A stretch of DNA of 63,543 bases from the NCBI RefSeq assembly GCF_000622895.1, contig NZ_AVCC01000008.1, positions 1 to 63,543 of the forward strand. The letters run 5' to 3'. A program made the position numbers and the translations under genes. This document shows positions 9,375-17,864 of this stretch, one piece after another; within the stretch, counting starts at the first letter, position 1; each line of letters opens with the position of its first letter. The DNA comes from Herminiimonas sp. CN (lineage in GTDB: Bacteria > Pseudomonadota > Gammaproteobacteria > Burkholderiales > Burkholderiaceae_D). The notes under the pieces are model-generated. The model did no database searches. It worked only from the letters and a program-made list of their open reading frames with translations, and had not been told where the DNA came from.

Positions 9375-10033
9375 AAACGCAGTCCCCCGCTCCGGCACGC
9401 CGGCAGAACCTTGAAAGCCAGCCGCACCAGCCGGCGCTGGTATGGGACCTGCCGGTCCGGGCCTTCCACTGGTCGCTCGCGCTGTCCTTCCTGGGGGCAT
9501 GGCTGACTTCGGAAAGCGAACGCTGGCAGCTCTGGCACATCAGCTTTGGCTATTCGATGGCGCTGCTGATCGCGTTGCGCCTGGCCTGGGGCCTGACCGG
9601 CACCCGCTATGCCCGCTTCAGCGAATTTGTCCGGGGCCCGGCCGCGGTAGCCGCCTACCTGCGCTCCTGGCTGCAGCTGCGCCCGCGCCACTACGTCGGC
9701 CACAATCCGGCCGGCGCGCTGGCAATCCTGGCGATCCTGGGCGTGGCCGCGGCACTGACGGCCAGCGGCCACGCCAGCTACGCCGAGCTCGGCGGCGACT
9801 GGCTGTCCGAAGTCCACGAAGCGCTGGCAAACGTGCTGATGGCGCTCGTCGTGCTGCACATCGCGGCCGTGCTCCTGACCTCGCTGCTGCACCGCGAAAA
9901 CCTGGTGCGCGCGATGCTGACCGGCAAGAAAATCGTGGCTGCAGGCGAGGAAATCCGTTCGGCCAGACCGCTGTTCGCGCTGATCCTGTTGGGATTGCTG
10001 GCGGGCTTGTGGTGGTTGATGTTTTTTGCCTGA
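9371..10033 (+). CDS. Cytochrome b561-family membrane protein
   Basis: 220-residue integral membrane cytochrome b of the Ni/Fe-hydrogenase/thiosulfate reductase type. It begins after a short cytosolic tail with the family opening VWDLPVRAFHWSLALSF (heme-ligand His), followed by helices near WQLWHISFGYSMALLIALRLAWG, GALAILAILGVAAALTASG and EVHEALANVLMALVVLHIAAVLL with further histidines. Expected to take electrons from the quinol pool and pass them to the two periplasmic cytochromes encoded just upstream, with which it is translationally coupled. Confidence 0.9.
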   Translation: MKTQSPAPARRQNLESQPHQPALVWDLPVRAFHWSLALSFLGAWLTSESERWQLWHISFGYSMALLIALRLAWGLTGTRYARFSEFVRGPAAVAAYLRSWLQLRPRHYVGHNPAGALAILAILGVAAALTASGHASYAELGGDWLSEVHEALANVLMALVVLHIAAVLLTSLLHRENLVRAMLTGKKIVAAGEEIRSARPLFALILLGLLAGLWWLMFFA

Positions 10034-10164
10034 TGCAGCAAACGGCGGTCGCACGGCGCCCATTTCCGAAGGGCGGCAACCGGCCCGGAAGCGGCATCCA
10101 GCACCATGCTCAGCGACTGGTCGGTTCCGCCCCGCCCAATATGCGGTCACTCAAATGCGGCCAC

Positions 10165-12420
10165 TCAATCTTTAGCATCATAAAACCGCGTCAAATTGCA
10201 CCCGGCCTCTTTGGCTTCATACATTGCAGTGTCAGCCCATTTCAGAATATCGTTTGGACTGCCTTCGTGCTTGACGAAGACCACCACGCCGATACTTGCG
10301 GTGCAGTAATGCTCCAGCGTGGCATGCTTCTTTTCATCGCGGCTGATTGTCAGCAGATAGGGCTCAGACAAAAGGGTGCGGATTTTTTCCGCAACCCCCT
10401 CGGCTTGTGATCTCGATTCGGCTTTATCCGTATTCAGCTCGCCCAGCATCACCACAAATTCATCGCCGCCAAAGCGCGCCACGGTATCCATCTCCCGCAC
10501 ACAACTTTTCAGTCGATCCGCAGCCTCAATCAACAGTAAATCGCCAACCGCATGCCCATGCGTATCATTCAGCGGCTTGAAGTTGTCCAGATCAATAAAC
10601 ATCAGTGCGCCATAGCAACCATTGCGCTTGCCGGCTGCCATGACCTGGATCAAGCGGTCGTTGAGCAGACGACGGTTAGGCAGATTAGTGAGCGCATCGT
10701 AGAAAGCCAGTTGCCGCACCTGGTCTTCCATCTGTTTGCGCTTGGTGATTTCCCTGGTGATGCCGTGGTATCCGATAATCGCGCCATGCGCGTCGCGCTC
10801 GACTGTGGAAAAAACTTCCCCCCATAGCAGCTTGCCATCCTTGCAGCGGTGCTGCACCTCGAAGGTTCTGGAACTGCCCTGCATTCCGTGCTGTTCAGCC
10901 TCCTGCCTCTGCCGCATGATTTCCGTGACGGTTGCGATCCCCTCCGCGGTGAACATTTCAAAAACATGGTGCCCGACCACTTCATCTGCCCTATAGCCCC
11001 GCAGCAGTTCATCCGCCGGGCTGATATAGGTGATATGAAGATCGCGGTCTGTCTTCCAGACCACATCTGACACCCCCTCTGTCAGCAGCCGATACAGAGT
11101 CTCACTGTCACGAATTTTTTTCGCAGCAACACTGCGCTCAATGGCTATGCTGGCCAGACGGGCAGATTGCTCGATGATGGCAATGTCGGACTCCGCAGGC
11201 ATGCGCGCTTCACGATAATAGATGGCAAGCGTGCCCAACACTTGCCCCGCTGCGGCGAGGATCGGCTGCGACCAGCATGCACCCAATCCCGCTCTGGCCG
11301 CGAGTTCTTTGTAGGCCTTCCAATACGGATGCGTCGCAATATCGCCAACGATGACGCGCTCTCCGGTAAATGCCGCAGTCCCGCAGCAACCAACGCCCAT
11401 GCCGATTTCCATGCCGTCGATTGCGGCCCGATAGAAGTCGGGCAGGCTGGGTGCCGCACCGATACCGAGATGCCTGCCTGCTTCATCCAGCAACAGAATG
11501 CTGCAAAGCATCGCAGGCTTGAGCTGCTCCAGGCCGCGCACAATGGCGTCAAGAATGCCGGGGAGCGGCTCGCCTCCCGCCAGCAGTTCCAGCGTATGGC
11601 TGCGATATTGCTCGTACTGGCCAACCTGCTTGAGTTCGGTGATGTCCGTGTAAGTCGAGACGAAGCCGGCCACTTTGCCTTCCAGCTGCATGGCCCGCCC
11701 TTCGATCTCGATGGTCTGACCCTGCGGCCGGACGCGTTCGAGGCGATGCGGCTCGAAACGCAAGGCGAGATCGACCACCTGCCGCACCTTCTCCTCGGAA
11801 TCTACCGCGCCGTACTCGCCATGCTCGGCGTTGTAGCGGACCATCTCCTCCAGGCTGACCCCGGCACGCATGAGATCGGGCGGCAGCCCCATGATATCTA
11901 CGAAACGCTGGTTCCACAGCGCCACCTCAAGATTCTCGTCGATCACGGTAACGCCCTGCGGCAGGGTGTTCAGCACCGTATCAAGATAGGTCGCGTAACG
12001 TTTCGCTTCCTGTTCAGCACGCTTTCTTTCGGTGATATCGGTATAGATGGTGACAAAACCGCTGCCGTCGGGCAGCGGTTCGCCGCGAATTTCCAGCACC
12101 GTGCCGTTCGGTCGCGTGCGCTCATAGACATGCGCCTGCATGTCGTACGCCCGTTCCACTACGTCTTGCGCCAGCACTTCCGGGATGCCGGGGCCATACT
12201 CGCCGCGACGCGCATTGTAAATCGCCAGGTCATACATCGTCGGCAGTCCGCCTTCGAACATCGCAGCGGGAAAATCGAGCAGGCGCTTTAACTGTTCATT
12301 GCAGGCGATCATTTTCAGATCGGGATCGAACAGGGTCACGCCGCTTGGCAGAAAGTCGATAATGGTCTGCAGCACGTCGACTGATCCTGGCTGGGTTTTT
12401 CCGGCAGGCGCTTTCGGCAT
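10165..12420 (-). CDS. PAS-PAS-GAF-PAS-GGDEF diguanylate cyclase
   Basis: 751-residue cytosolic signalling protein with no transmembrane segment. Domain order: PAS-7-type at about 10-120, a second very similar PAS at 135-250, GAF at about 275-430, PAS with PAC at 445-570, GGDEF from 585. The active-site motif RFGGDEF is intact, and an RxxD inhibitory site (REMD) lies exactly five residues before it, so it should make cyclic di-GMP under product inhibition. No EAL domain. ATG at 12420 has the ribosome site AAGGGGAT; ATGs at 12444 and 12453 have none. Cytosolic PAS/GAF input suggests redox, ligand or energy sensing. Confidence 0.92.
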   Translation of the reverse strand: MPKAPAGKTQPGSVDVLQTIIDFLPSGVTLFDPDLKMIACNEQLKRLLDFPAAMFEGGLPTMYDLAIYNARRGEYGPGIPEVLAQDVVERAYDMQAHVYERTRPNGTVLEIRGEPLPDGSGFVTIYTDITERKRAEQEAKRYATYLDTVLNTLPQGVTVIDENLEVALWNQRFVDIMGLPPDLMRAGVSLEEMVRYNAEHGEYGAVDSEEKVRQVVDLALRFEPHRLERVRPQGQTIEIEGRAMQLEGKVAGFVSTYTDITELKQVGQYEQYRSHTLELLAGGEPLPGILDAIVRGLEQLKPAMLCSILLLDEAGRHLGIGAAPSLPDFYRAAIDGMEIGMGVGCCGTAAFTGERVIVGDIATHPYWKAYKELAARAGLGACWSQPILAAAGQVLGTLAIYYREARMPAESDIAIIEQSARLASIAIERSVAAKKIRDSETLYRLLTEGVSDVVWKTDRDLHITYISPADELLRGYRADEVVGHHVFEMFTAEGIATVTEIMRQRQEAEQHGMQGSSRTFEVQHRCKDGKLLWGEVFSTVERDAHGAIIGYHGITREITKRKQMEDQVRQLAFYDALTNLPNRRLLNDRLIQVMAAGKRNGCYGALMFIDLDNFKPLNDTHGHAVGDLLLIEAADRLKSCVREMDTVARFGGDEFVVMLGELNTDKAESRSQAEGVAEKIRTLLSEPYLLTISRDEKKHATLEHYCTASIGVVVFVKHEGSPNDILKWADTAMYEAKEAGCNLTRFYDAKD

Positions 12421-12660
12421 GTATCCCCTTTCTGATCTTGTCATTTTTTTCATGATTGCCGACCAAAACCGATGATGAACCGGTTTTTTCCTTATAGCAA
12501 TCGAAAACAGTGCCTAAGAAAAAGTCCGCAGCATTGCGACCGGGCTCCACTGGAAACCATCCGTTTCCGACGCCGTACCGCTTGTGTTGCGGTCATTCAA
12601 GAACCGGGGGCGCATCAGCCTGACTATCGAGGCAGCAACCGTCCGGCGATTCCTGCTGCG

Positions 12661-13077
12661 TCATTCCGGCTGCTTGCCCGCTATCGCGCGACGATACGCG
12701 TGCATTTTCTGCTCCATCACCAGCGTGTGGTAACCCCTGGTCACCCGAACAATCAGCCAGGCGGTGTAGCAGAATGCAGCAACGAAGGCGAAACCTAAGC
12801 CCCACACGAGGCCAGCCCAGAGCGCTAGCCGCGCGCCTCCCGGCGCGCTGAATACTGCAGCCCCACCCGCCACGAACATATCGCCTAGCGCCAGCGCCAG
12901 CGCACCGCGCGGCGCGTAAAGTATGAGCAATCCCAGCAGCAGGCCGCCGATGAGCGACGGGATCACGATGCAGGCGGTGACGCGCACCATCTGGCGTTTG
13001 GTCGGCAACAGGGGATGGATATCGATTTCAGTTTGAGGTTCGATGCGCATGAAATTATGATCACGATCGACAGCCAC
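12661..13077 (-). CDS. Small two- to three-helix inner-membrane protein, function unknown
   Basis: 138-residue protein not recognised as a named family. Hydrophobic helices are visible near residues 33-55 (ACIVIPSLIGGLLLGLLILY), 58-75 and 85-108 (LWAGLVWGLGFAFVAAFCYT), with a basic C-terminal tail. It would start at GTG 13077, with AAGGA close upstream; an internal ATG at 13050 is an alternative. It stands alone between the diguanylate cyclase and the EamA transporter, so context says nothing about its role. Confidence 0.6.
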   Translation of the reverse strand: MAVDRDHNFMRIEPQTEIDIHPLLPTKRQMVRVTACIVIPSLIGGLLLGLLILYAPRGALALALGDMFVAGGAAVFSAPGGARLALWAGLVWGLGFAFVAAFCYTAWLIVRVTRGYHTLVMEQKMHAYRRAIAGKQPE

Positions 13078-13428
13078 GATCCTTCGGGGCTTGCGTCATT
13101 GATAAAAAGGAGCGAAGCATGGATTTTAGGTCGCCTTAGCTTACGTACAGATCAAATCGTTGTCTAGTGCCTAATGAAAAGCAGTTCTGAAGATGGGCGC
13201 AAGATCTGCTGTCCGCTTCCCTCTGGAGAGCGCCGTCTCCCCCAGCCAACCCGGCAGACCTGCATCGCAGGGCGCAGAATGCAGCCTGCCGCAGCAAAAG
13301 CGCAGCTCGGCTACACTATCGGTTTTGCGATTCAGCGCCGATTCACAGCCGATGCACCGCCGATTCTCGTCCAGACCGCGCCTGATTCGCTGCCCTGATT
13401 CGCTCCCTCTTTCCGGCTCTTGAATTTT
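13078..13428. other. 351-base intergenic region
   Basis: No convincing gene, RNA or repeat was seen between the small membrane protein and the EamA gene. Several short open frames on both strands lack ribosome sites and family resemblance. It presumably holds both divergent promoters. Confidence 0.5.
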
Positions 13429-14379
13429 ATGCAATCACTCTGGATGCTCTGCGCCAGTTTCCTGTTCGCCATCATGGGCGTGTGCGTCAAGCTCGCCTCC
13501 GACCTGTATCCGACTTCCGAAATCGTCATGTTTCGCGGCCTGATCGGGGTACTGTGCATGCTCGCGCTATTGCGCTGCAATGGCGGCACGCTGCGTACCA
13601 GGTTCGCGCGCGAGCATCTGTGGCGCGGCGCGGTCGGGGTCGCCTCGTTATGGTGCTGGTTTTATTCGTTCAGCAAACTGCCGCTGGCGATGTCGGTCAC
13701 GCTCAATTACACCTCGCCGATCTGGATCGCCATGATCCTGTTCGCGATCGGCTGGTGGCGCGGCAAAAATCGGCTGGAATGGTGCTTTACCGCCGCGATC
13801 GCGGCCAGCTTTGCCGGCGTGACGCTGCTGTTGCAACCCAGCCTCCATGCCGACCAATGGGTCGGCGGCCTGTTTGCGCTGGGCTCCGGCGTGCTGTCGG
13901 CGCTGGCCTATCTGCAGGTGCGCCGGCTGGGGCTGATGGGCGAACCGGAATACCGGGTCGTATTCTATTTCTCGCTGGTCGGCCTGGGCTCCGGTCTGGC
14001 CGGCACCCTGATCGCGACCGGCAACCCGGCTGCGCTGCTGCATGCGCACAGCGTCCGTGGCATCGCGCTGCTGCTGGGCGTGGGCATCAGCGCCACCGCC
14101 GCCCAAGTCGCGATGACGCGCGCGTTCCGGCTCGGCAATACGCTGGTCACCGCCAACCTGCAGTACAGCGGCATCGTGTTCTCCAGCCTGTTAGGCCTGC
14201 TGATCTGGGGCGATGCACTGGGCCTGAGCAGCTGGCTCGGCATCGCGATCATCCTGACCAGCGGCGTCAGCGCCACTTATTACAATGCCCGCAATGGGCG
14301 CAACATCCAAAACGCCGCGCCGGCGGCCGCCGGCGCCCTGCCCGGCAGCACGGAAACCATTACGCCAAGGAGCGCCTGA
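13429..14379 (+). CDS. EamA/DMT-superfamily transporter
   Basis: 316-residue inner-membrane protein with about ten hydrophobic helices and the duplicated five-helix EamA arrangement. The first repeat opens LWMLCASFLFAIMGVCVKLA and contains the conserved FRGLIG block; the second ends with GLLIWGDALGLSSWLGIAIIL. Members export or import small metabolites such as amino acids; the substrate cannot be inferred. ATG at 13429 is preferred to a TTG three codons earlier. Its stop overlaps the start of the sulfurtransferase gene (TGATG), so the two are coupled. Confidence 0.9.
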   Translation: MQSLWMLCASFLFAIMGVCVKLASDLYPTSEIVMFRGLIGVLCMLALLRCNGGTLRTRFAREHLWRGAVGVASLWCWFYSFSKLPLAMSVTLNYTSPIWIAMILFAIGWWRGKNRLEWCFTAAIAASFAGVTLLLQPSLHADQWVGGLFALGSGVLSALAYLQVRRLGLMGEPEYRVVFYFSLVGLGSGLAGTLIATGNPAALLHAHSVRGIALLLGVGISATAAQVAMTRAFRLGNTLVTANLQYSGIVFSSLLGLLIWGDALGLSSWLGIAIILTSGVSATYYNARNGRNIQNAAPAAAGALPGSTETITPRSA

Positions 14380-15278
14380 TGCAATCTTCCACCCCGCTTT
14401 CCACCCCGCTTTCCACCCCGTTCACCACCCTGATCAGCGCCGCCGAGCTGGCGCAATCCCGGCCCGATCGCGGTTGGGTGGTGCTGGATTGCCGCCACGA
14501 CCTCGCCAACCCGGAAGCCGGCCGCAGCGCCTATGCCGCCGGCCATCTGCCGCAGGCGCAGTTCGCGCACCTGGATACGGATTTGTCCGGCCCCAAGATT
14601 GACTGCGACGGCCAGTTTCGCGGCCGCCACCCGTTGCCGGAGCGCGCCGCCCTGCTGGAAACGCTGCGCAGCTGGGGCATCGACGACGCCACCCAGGTAG
14701 TCGCCTATGACGCCAGCGGCGGCATGTTCGCAGCCCGGCTGTGGTGGCTGCTGCGCTGGCTCGGGCACGCTGCGGTCGCGGTGCTCGACGGCGGCCTGCC
14801 GGCCTGGCAGCAAGCCGGCCAGCCGCTGACTGCAACGGCGCCGGCGCAGCGGCGCGGTGCGATCACAGAGCGCGCCGCGCTGACTGCCAGCGTGGAGGCC
14901 GCCGCCGTGCTGGCCAATCTGGCGACCGGTGCCCGCACCGTGCTGGACGCGCGCGCGCCGGACCGTTTCCGCGGCGAGAACGAAACCCTGGACGCGGTCG
15001 GCGGCCATATTCCGGGCGCGAAAAACCGCTTCTTCAGGGATAACCTGCAGGCCGACGGCTGCTTCAAGCCGGCCGCCCGGTTGCAGGCCGAATTCGGCGC
15101 CATCATCGGCGACTCGCAAGCGACGATTTCCCAATGCGGCTCGGGCGTGACCGCCTGCCACAACCTGCTGGCAATGGAAATCGCCGGCCTGCCGGGCGCG
15201 GCGCTGTATCCGGGCTCCTGGAGCGAATGGTGCGCCGACCCGGGCCGCCCGGTGGTTATTGGATGTCAAATATACTAG
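14379..15278 (+). CDS. sseA: Two-domain sulfurtransferase (3-mercaptopyruvate type)
   Basis: 299-residue tandem-rhodanese protein. The N-terminal inactive rhodanese domain (VVLDCRHDLANPEAGR, VVAYDASGGMFAARLWW) is followed by the catalytic domain with GHIPGAKN and the loop CGSGVTA; the Gly-Ser/Val pattern after the Cys marks mercaptopyruvate rather than thiosulfate enzymes. Two oddities: the N-terminus encodes STPLSTPLSTPF from three 12-bp tandem units (14387-14422), and the C-terminus after RPVV runs into the dispersed repeat copy A, which supplies the last residues and the TAG stop. Coupled to the EamA gene by a TGATG overlap. Confidence 0.9.
   Translation: MQSSTPLSTPLSTPFTTLISAAELAQSRPDRGWVVLDCRHDLANPEAGRSAYAAGHLPQAQFAHLDTDLSGPKIDCDGQFRGRHPLPERAALLETLRSWGIDDATQVVAYDASGGMFAARLWWLLRWLGHAAVAVLDGGLPAWQQAGQPLTATAPAQRRGAITERAALTASVEAAAVLANLATGARTVLDARAPDRFRGENETLDAVGGHIPGAKNRFFRDNLQADGCFKPAARLQAEFGAIIGDSQATISQCGSGVTACHNLLAMEIAGLPGAALYPGSWSEWCADPGRPVVIGCQIY
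14387..14422 (+). repeat. Three 12-bp tandem units in the sulfurtransferase N-terminus
   Basis: TTCCACCCCGCT twice, then TTCCACCCCGTT. The unit length is a multiple of three, so gain or loss keeps the reading frame and changes only the STPL-repeat leader of the protein. Confidence 0.85.
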
Positions 15279-15341
15279 CAAGTGTATTTTGCCATGCCGC
15301 TTATTTTACATGTGGTAAATTGCATATTTTTCAATATACCC
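15268..15341 (-). repeat. Dispersed hairpin repeat, copy A
   Basis: On the minus strand it opens GGGTATATT and closes with the stem AAATAC / GTATATTT around an 8-nt loop. It overlaps the final codons of the sulfurtransferase gene and supplies its stop. Confidence 0.7.
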
Positions 15342-15439
15342 TAGCCATTTAACGACAATGCAAGAGTTGCGTAAAGCCCGCATCGGCGATCTGGCAGCGG
15401 GTAAAATTTGCGTCATTCGCCATAAAGAGAAAGCACGCC

Positions 15440-15853
15440 ATGACCGATCAAGCTGATGTGCGCTGGATGCAGCGCTTTGCCAACTACCGGCGCGCATTGT
15501 CGCAACTGCAAAAATTCATCAAACAAGGACAGCTCAACGAACTGGAGCAGCAGGGCTTGATTCAAGCCTTTGAATACACCCATGAATTGGCGTGGAATAC
15601 GCTGCGGGATTATTTGCGCGACCAGGGCAACCAGACGATCCACGGCTCCCGCGACGCCACGCGCGAAGCGTTCAAGCTGGAACTGATTGATGACGGCGAC
15701 AGCTGGATGGATATGATCAAGGACAGGAACCAAACCAGCCACACCTACAATGAAGCCACCGCAAAAGCGATTGTGACCAACATCACCGAGCGTTATGCGG
15801 CCCTGTTTGTCGCGTTGCAAAATACGATGCAGGGTTTGCAGGATGCGCACTGA
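15440..15853 (+). CDS. hepT: HEPN-domain toxin of a HEPN/MNT pair (HepT-like)
   Basis: 137-residue all-helical protein of the HI0074 'nucleotidyltransferase substrate-binding' family, now regarded as the HEPN RNase toxin of HEPN/MNT modules. Typical family blocks are seen (FANYRRALSQLQ, IQAFEYTHELAWNTLRDYL, GSRDATREAF). The catalytic R-x4-H-x-Y motif is present as RNQTSHTY near residue 95. It overlaps the next gene by 11 bases. The family precedent is that the partner MNT protein neutralises it by adding AMP to the conserved tyrosine; activity here is inferred. Confidence 0.88.
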   Translation: MTDQADVRWMQRFANYRRALSQLQKFIKQGQLNELEQQGLIQAFEYTHELAWNTLRDYLRDQGNQTIHGSRDATREAFKLELIDDGDSWMDMIKDRNQTSHTYNEATAKAIVTNITERYAALFVALQNTMQGLQDAH

Positions 15854-16175
15854 AACCGCCAGCCGTTTTGGCCTGACAGAAAGCACCATCGGCAAAATCG
15901 CGATGGTTTTTTCCCAGCATCCGGAGATCGAAAAAGCGCTGCTGTACGGCTCCCGCGCCAAAGGCAATTACCGCCGCGGCTCGGACATTGATCTGACGCT
16001 GATAGGCGATGCACTGAGCCATGCGCTCTTGAGCCGCATTGAAACTCAAATAGATGATTTGCTGCTGCCGTATACGGTTGATCTTTCTCTTTTCAAGCAC
16101 ATAGACAATCCCGATCTGGTCGATCACATCGACCGCGTCGGGATTGTTTTTTATGAAAAAATCGGCCTTGCGTGA
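15843..16175 (+). CDS. mntA: MNT-domain nucleotidyltransferase antitoxin (MntA-like)
   Basis: 110-residue minimal nucleotidyltransferase. The signature G-S-x10-D-x-D is intact (GSRAKGNYRRGSDID, residues about 36-50), with a third acidic position expected in YTVDLSLF. The start overlaps the HEPN gene by 11 bases, so the pair is co-translated. Expected role: AMPylating antitoxin of the HEPN partner. A strong terminator follows at 16235. Confidence 0.88.
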   Translation: MRTETASRFGLTESTIGKIAMVFSQHPEIEKALLYGSRAKGNYRRGSDIDLTLIGDALSHALLSRIETQIDDLLLPYTVDLSLFKHIDNPDLVDHIDRVGIVFYEKIGLA

Positions 16176-16234
16176 ATTGCGCCTGCAAGCGCTATAAACT
16201 CAAGTATTTCCGCCGTATCGCGATGCGCTTCGAG

Positions 16235-16270
16235 AAAAAAGCCAGTCACTTCAAGGAAGTGCTGGCTTTT
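16235..16270. terminator. Bidirectional terminator between mntA and nfeD
   Basis: Long stem with AAAAGCCAG pairing CTGGCTTTT and CACTTC pairing GAAGTG, one bulged T and an AAG loop. A-run on one side and T-run on the other suit both convergent genes. Confidence 0.85.
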
Positions 16271-16309
16271 GCTGCCGCACTGTTATGGCTTCGGTGATAT
16301 CAACAGAGT

Positions 16310-17641
16310 CTAGATGACGGCAGTTTCCTGGCCGACTGCCGTAACGATCAGCGTCAAGCCCTCCATCCCGGTCACGCGCACCTGCTGGCCGACCTGCAGC
16401 GGCGCAGTGCTGCTAACCTGCCACAGCTCGCCCTGCACGCTGGCCCAGGTCTGGCTGTTGCGCTGCTGCAGCACGGTGCCGGTGGCGCCGATCAGTTGCG
16501 CGGCGCCGCTTAGCGTCGCCCGTTTGCGCGCCTTCAATGCCATGTTGCCGGCGGCAGCGGTCAGGATGGCGCCGACGATGGCGATGGCGGCAATCAGGCC
16601 GGTCGGGATGCCGAACGCAGGCAGGTCGGTATCGATCAGGATCACCGCGCCGATCGCGAACGCGACCACGCCGCCAACGCCGAGCGCACCGCTGGGCGCA
16701 AATGCTTCCGCCGCCATGAAGCCCAGGCCGAGCAGAATCAGCGCCAGCCCCGCATAGTTGACCGGCAACAATTGCAGCGCGTACAGCGCCAGCAGCAGGC
16801 TGATCGCGCCCAGCACGCCGGGCGCGATCAGGCCGGGGCTGCTGAATTCGAAAAACAGCCCGAAGGCGCCGAGCATCATCAGGATCAGCGCCACGCTGGG
16901 GTTGGTGATGACGGCCAGAAAGCGGGTGCGCCAGTCGGCCTGGTAACTGATCTGCAGCGCGTCGATGGTGTCGAGCGTGCGCTGGCCGCCGGCCACGGTA
17001 ATTTTCCTGCCATCGACCTGCTGCAGCAATTGCGGCAGGTCCGCCGCCACCAGGTCGATCACCCGGATTTTCAGCGCCTCCTCGGCCGGCAGGCTGACCG
17101 CTTCGCGCACCGCGCGCTCGGCCCATTCGGCATTGCGTCCGCGCAATTGCGCGAGACCCCGAATATAGGCGGCGGCATCGTTGGTCATTTTTCTGGCGAG
17201 CGCATCCTGCGGCGCTTCGGCCGCCGTCTTGCCGCCGCCGTCGCCGGCAGGGCCGGGCATGCCGATCTGCACCGGCGTGGCGGCTCCCAGGTTGGTGCCG
17301 GGCGCCATCACCGCGATATGGCTGGCGTACAAGATGTAAGTGCCGGCGCTGGCCGCACGCGCGCCGCCGGGCGCAACATAGCTGGCTACCGGCACTGGCG
17401 ATGCCAGAATCGCCTTGATGATGCTGCGCATCGAGGTGTCCAGCCCGCCCGGGGTATCGATCTGCAACACCACCAGCTGAGCCCGGTCGCGCACCGCGTG
17501 TTCCAGTCCGCGCACCACATAGTCGGCGCTGGCCGGGCCGATCGCACCGTCGAGCTGCAATACCAGCACCGGTGCAGCGGCCAGCGCCTGCCGGCCCCAG
17601 CCCAGCGCCAGCAGCAAGCACGCAGTCCAGAAAAGTTTCAT
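16310..17641 (-). CDS. nfeD: NfeD-family membrane serine protease (ClpP class, 1510-N-like)
   Basis: 443-residue protein: signal peptide (ending ALAAAP), N-terminal ClpP/crotonase-fold protease domain (VLQLDGAIGPASADYVVRG; VLQIDTPGGLD; ASAGTYIL with the nucleophilic Ser; the catalytic Lys follows in the region about residue 130-140), four to five membrane helices from about 235 to 370, and a C-terminal OB-fold NfeD domain (LIGATGTVLQQRN ... GQQVRVTGMEGLTLIV). Homologues cleave the C-terminus of partner stomatins/slipins. A slipin gene would normally be adjacent; here it lies about 7.6 kb away on the other strand. ATG 17641 is chosen because the signal peptide begins there. Confidence 0.92.
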   Translation of the reverse strand: MKLFWTACLLLALGWGRQALAAAPVLVLQLDGAIGPASADYVVRGLEHAVRDRAQLVVLQIDTPGGLDTSMRSIIKAILASPVPVASYVAPGGARAASAGTYILYASHIAVMAPGTNLGAATPVQIGMPGPAGDGGGKTAAEAPQDALARKMTNDAAAYIRGLAQLRGRNAEWAERAVREAVSLPAEEALKIRVIDLVAADLPQLLQQVDGRKITVAGGQRTLDTIDALQISYQADWRTRFLAVITNPSVALILMMLGAFGLFFEFSSPGLIAPGVLGAISLLLALYALQLLPVNYAGLALILLGLGFMAAEAFAPSGALGVGGVVAFAIGAVILIDTDLPAFGIPTGLIAAIAIVGAILTAAAGNMALKARKRATLSGAAQLIGATGTVLQQRNSQTWASVQGELWQVSSTAPLQVGQQVRVTGMEGLTLIVTAVGQETAVI

Positions 17642-17864
17642 CGCAGTCCAGTCGGTGGGGCGAATTCCAATTTCACTATAGCCCTGCGCCGCCGGCTTGC
17701 AAGACAGCCCTATTTGCCGCGATTTCCGGCAGTCTTGCGGCAAGCAGAGCCTGTGTTGCGTTAAAGCAACATCATGTTTGCTGCGTCCGGCCTGGCCCGG
17801 ATGTATCATACGGCCTTGCCCGCGCAAAATAATCTCACTCAAATTTTCACATTTCAAGACACAT

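Noticed and set aside
15358-15456. 33-codon open frame before hepT
   Set aside because: Overlaps the hepT start, has no ribosome site and no resemblance to known proteins.
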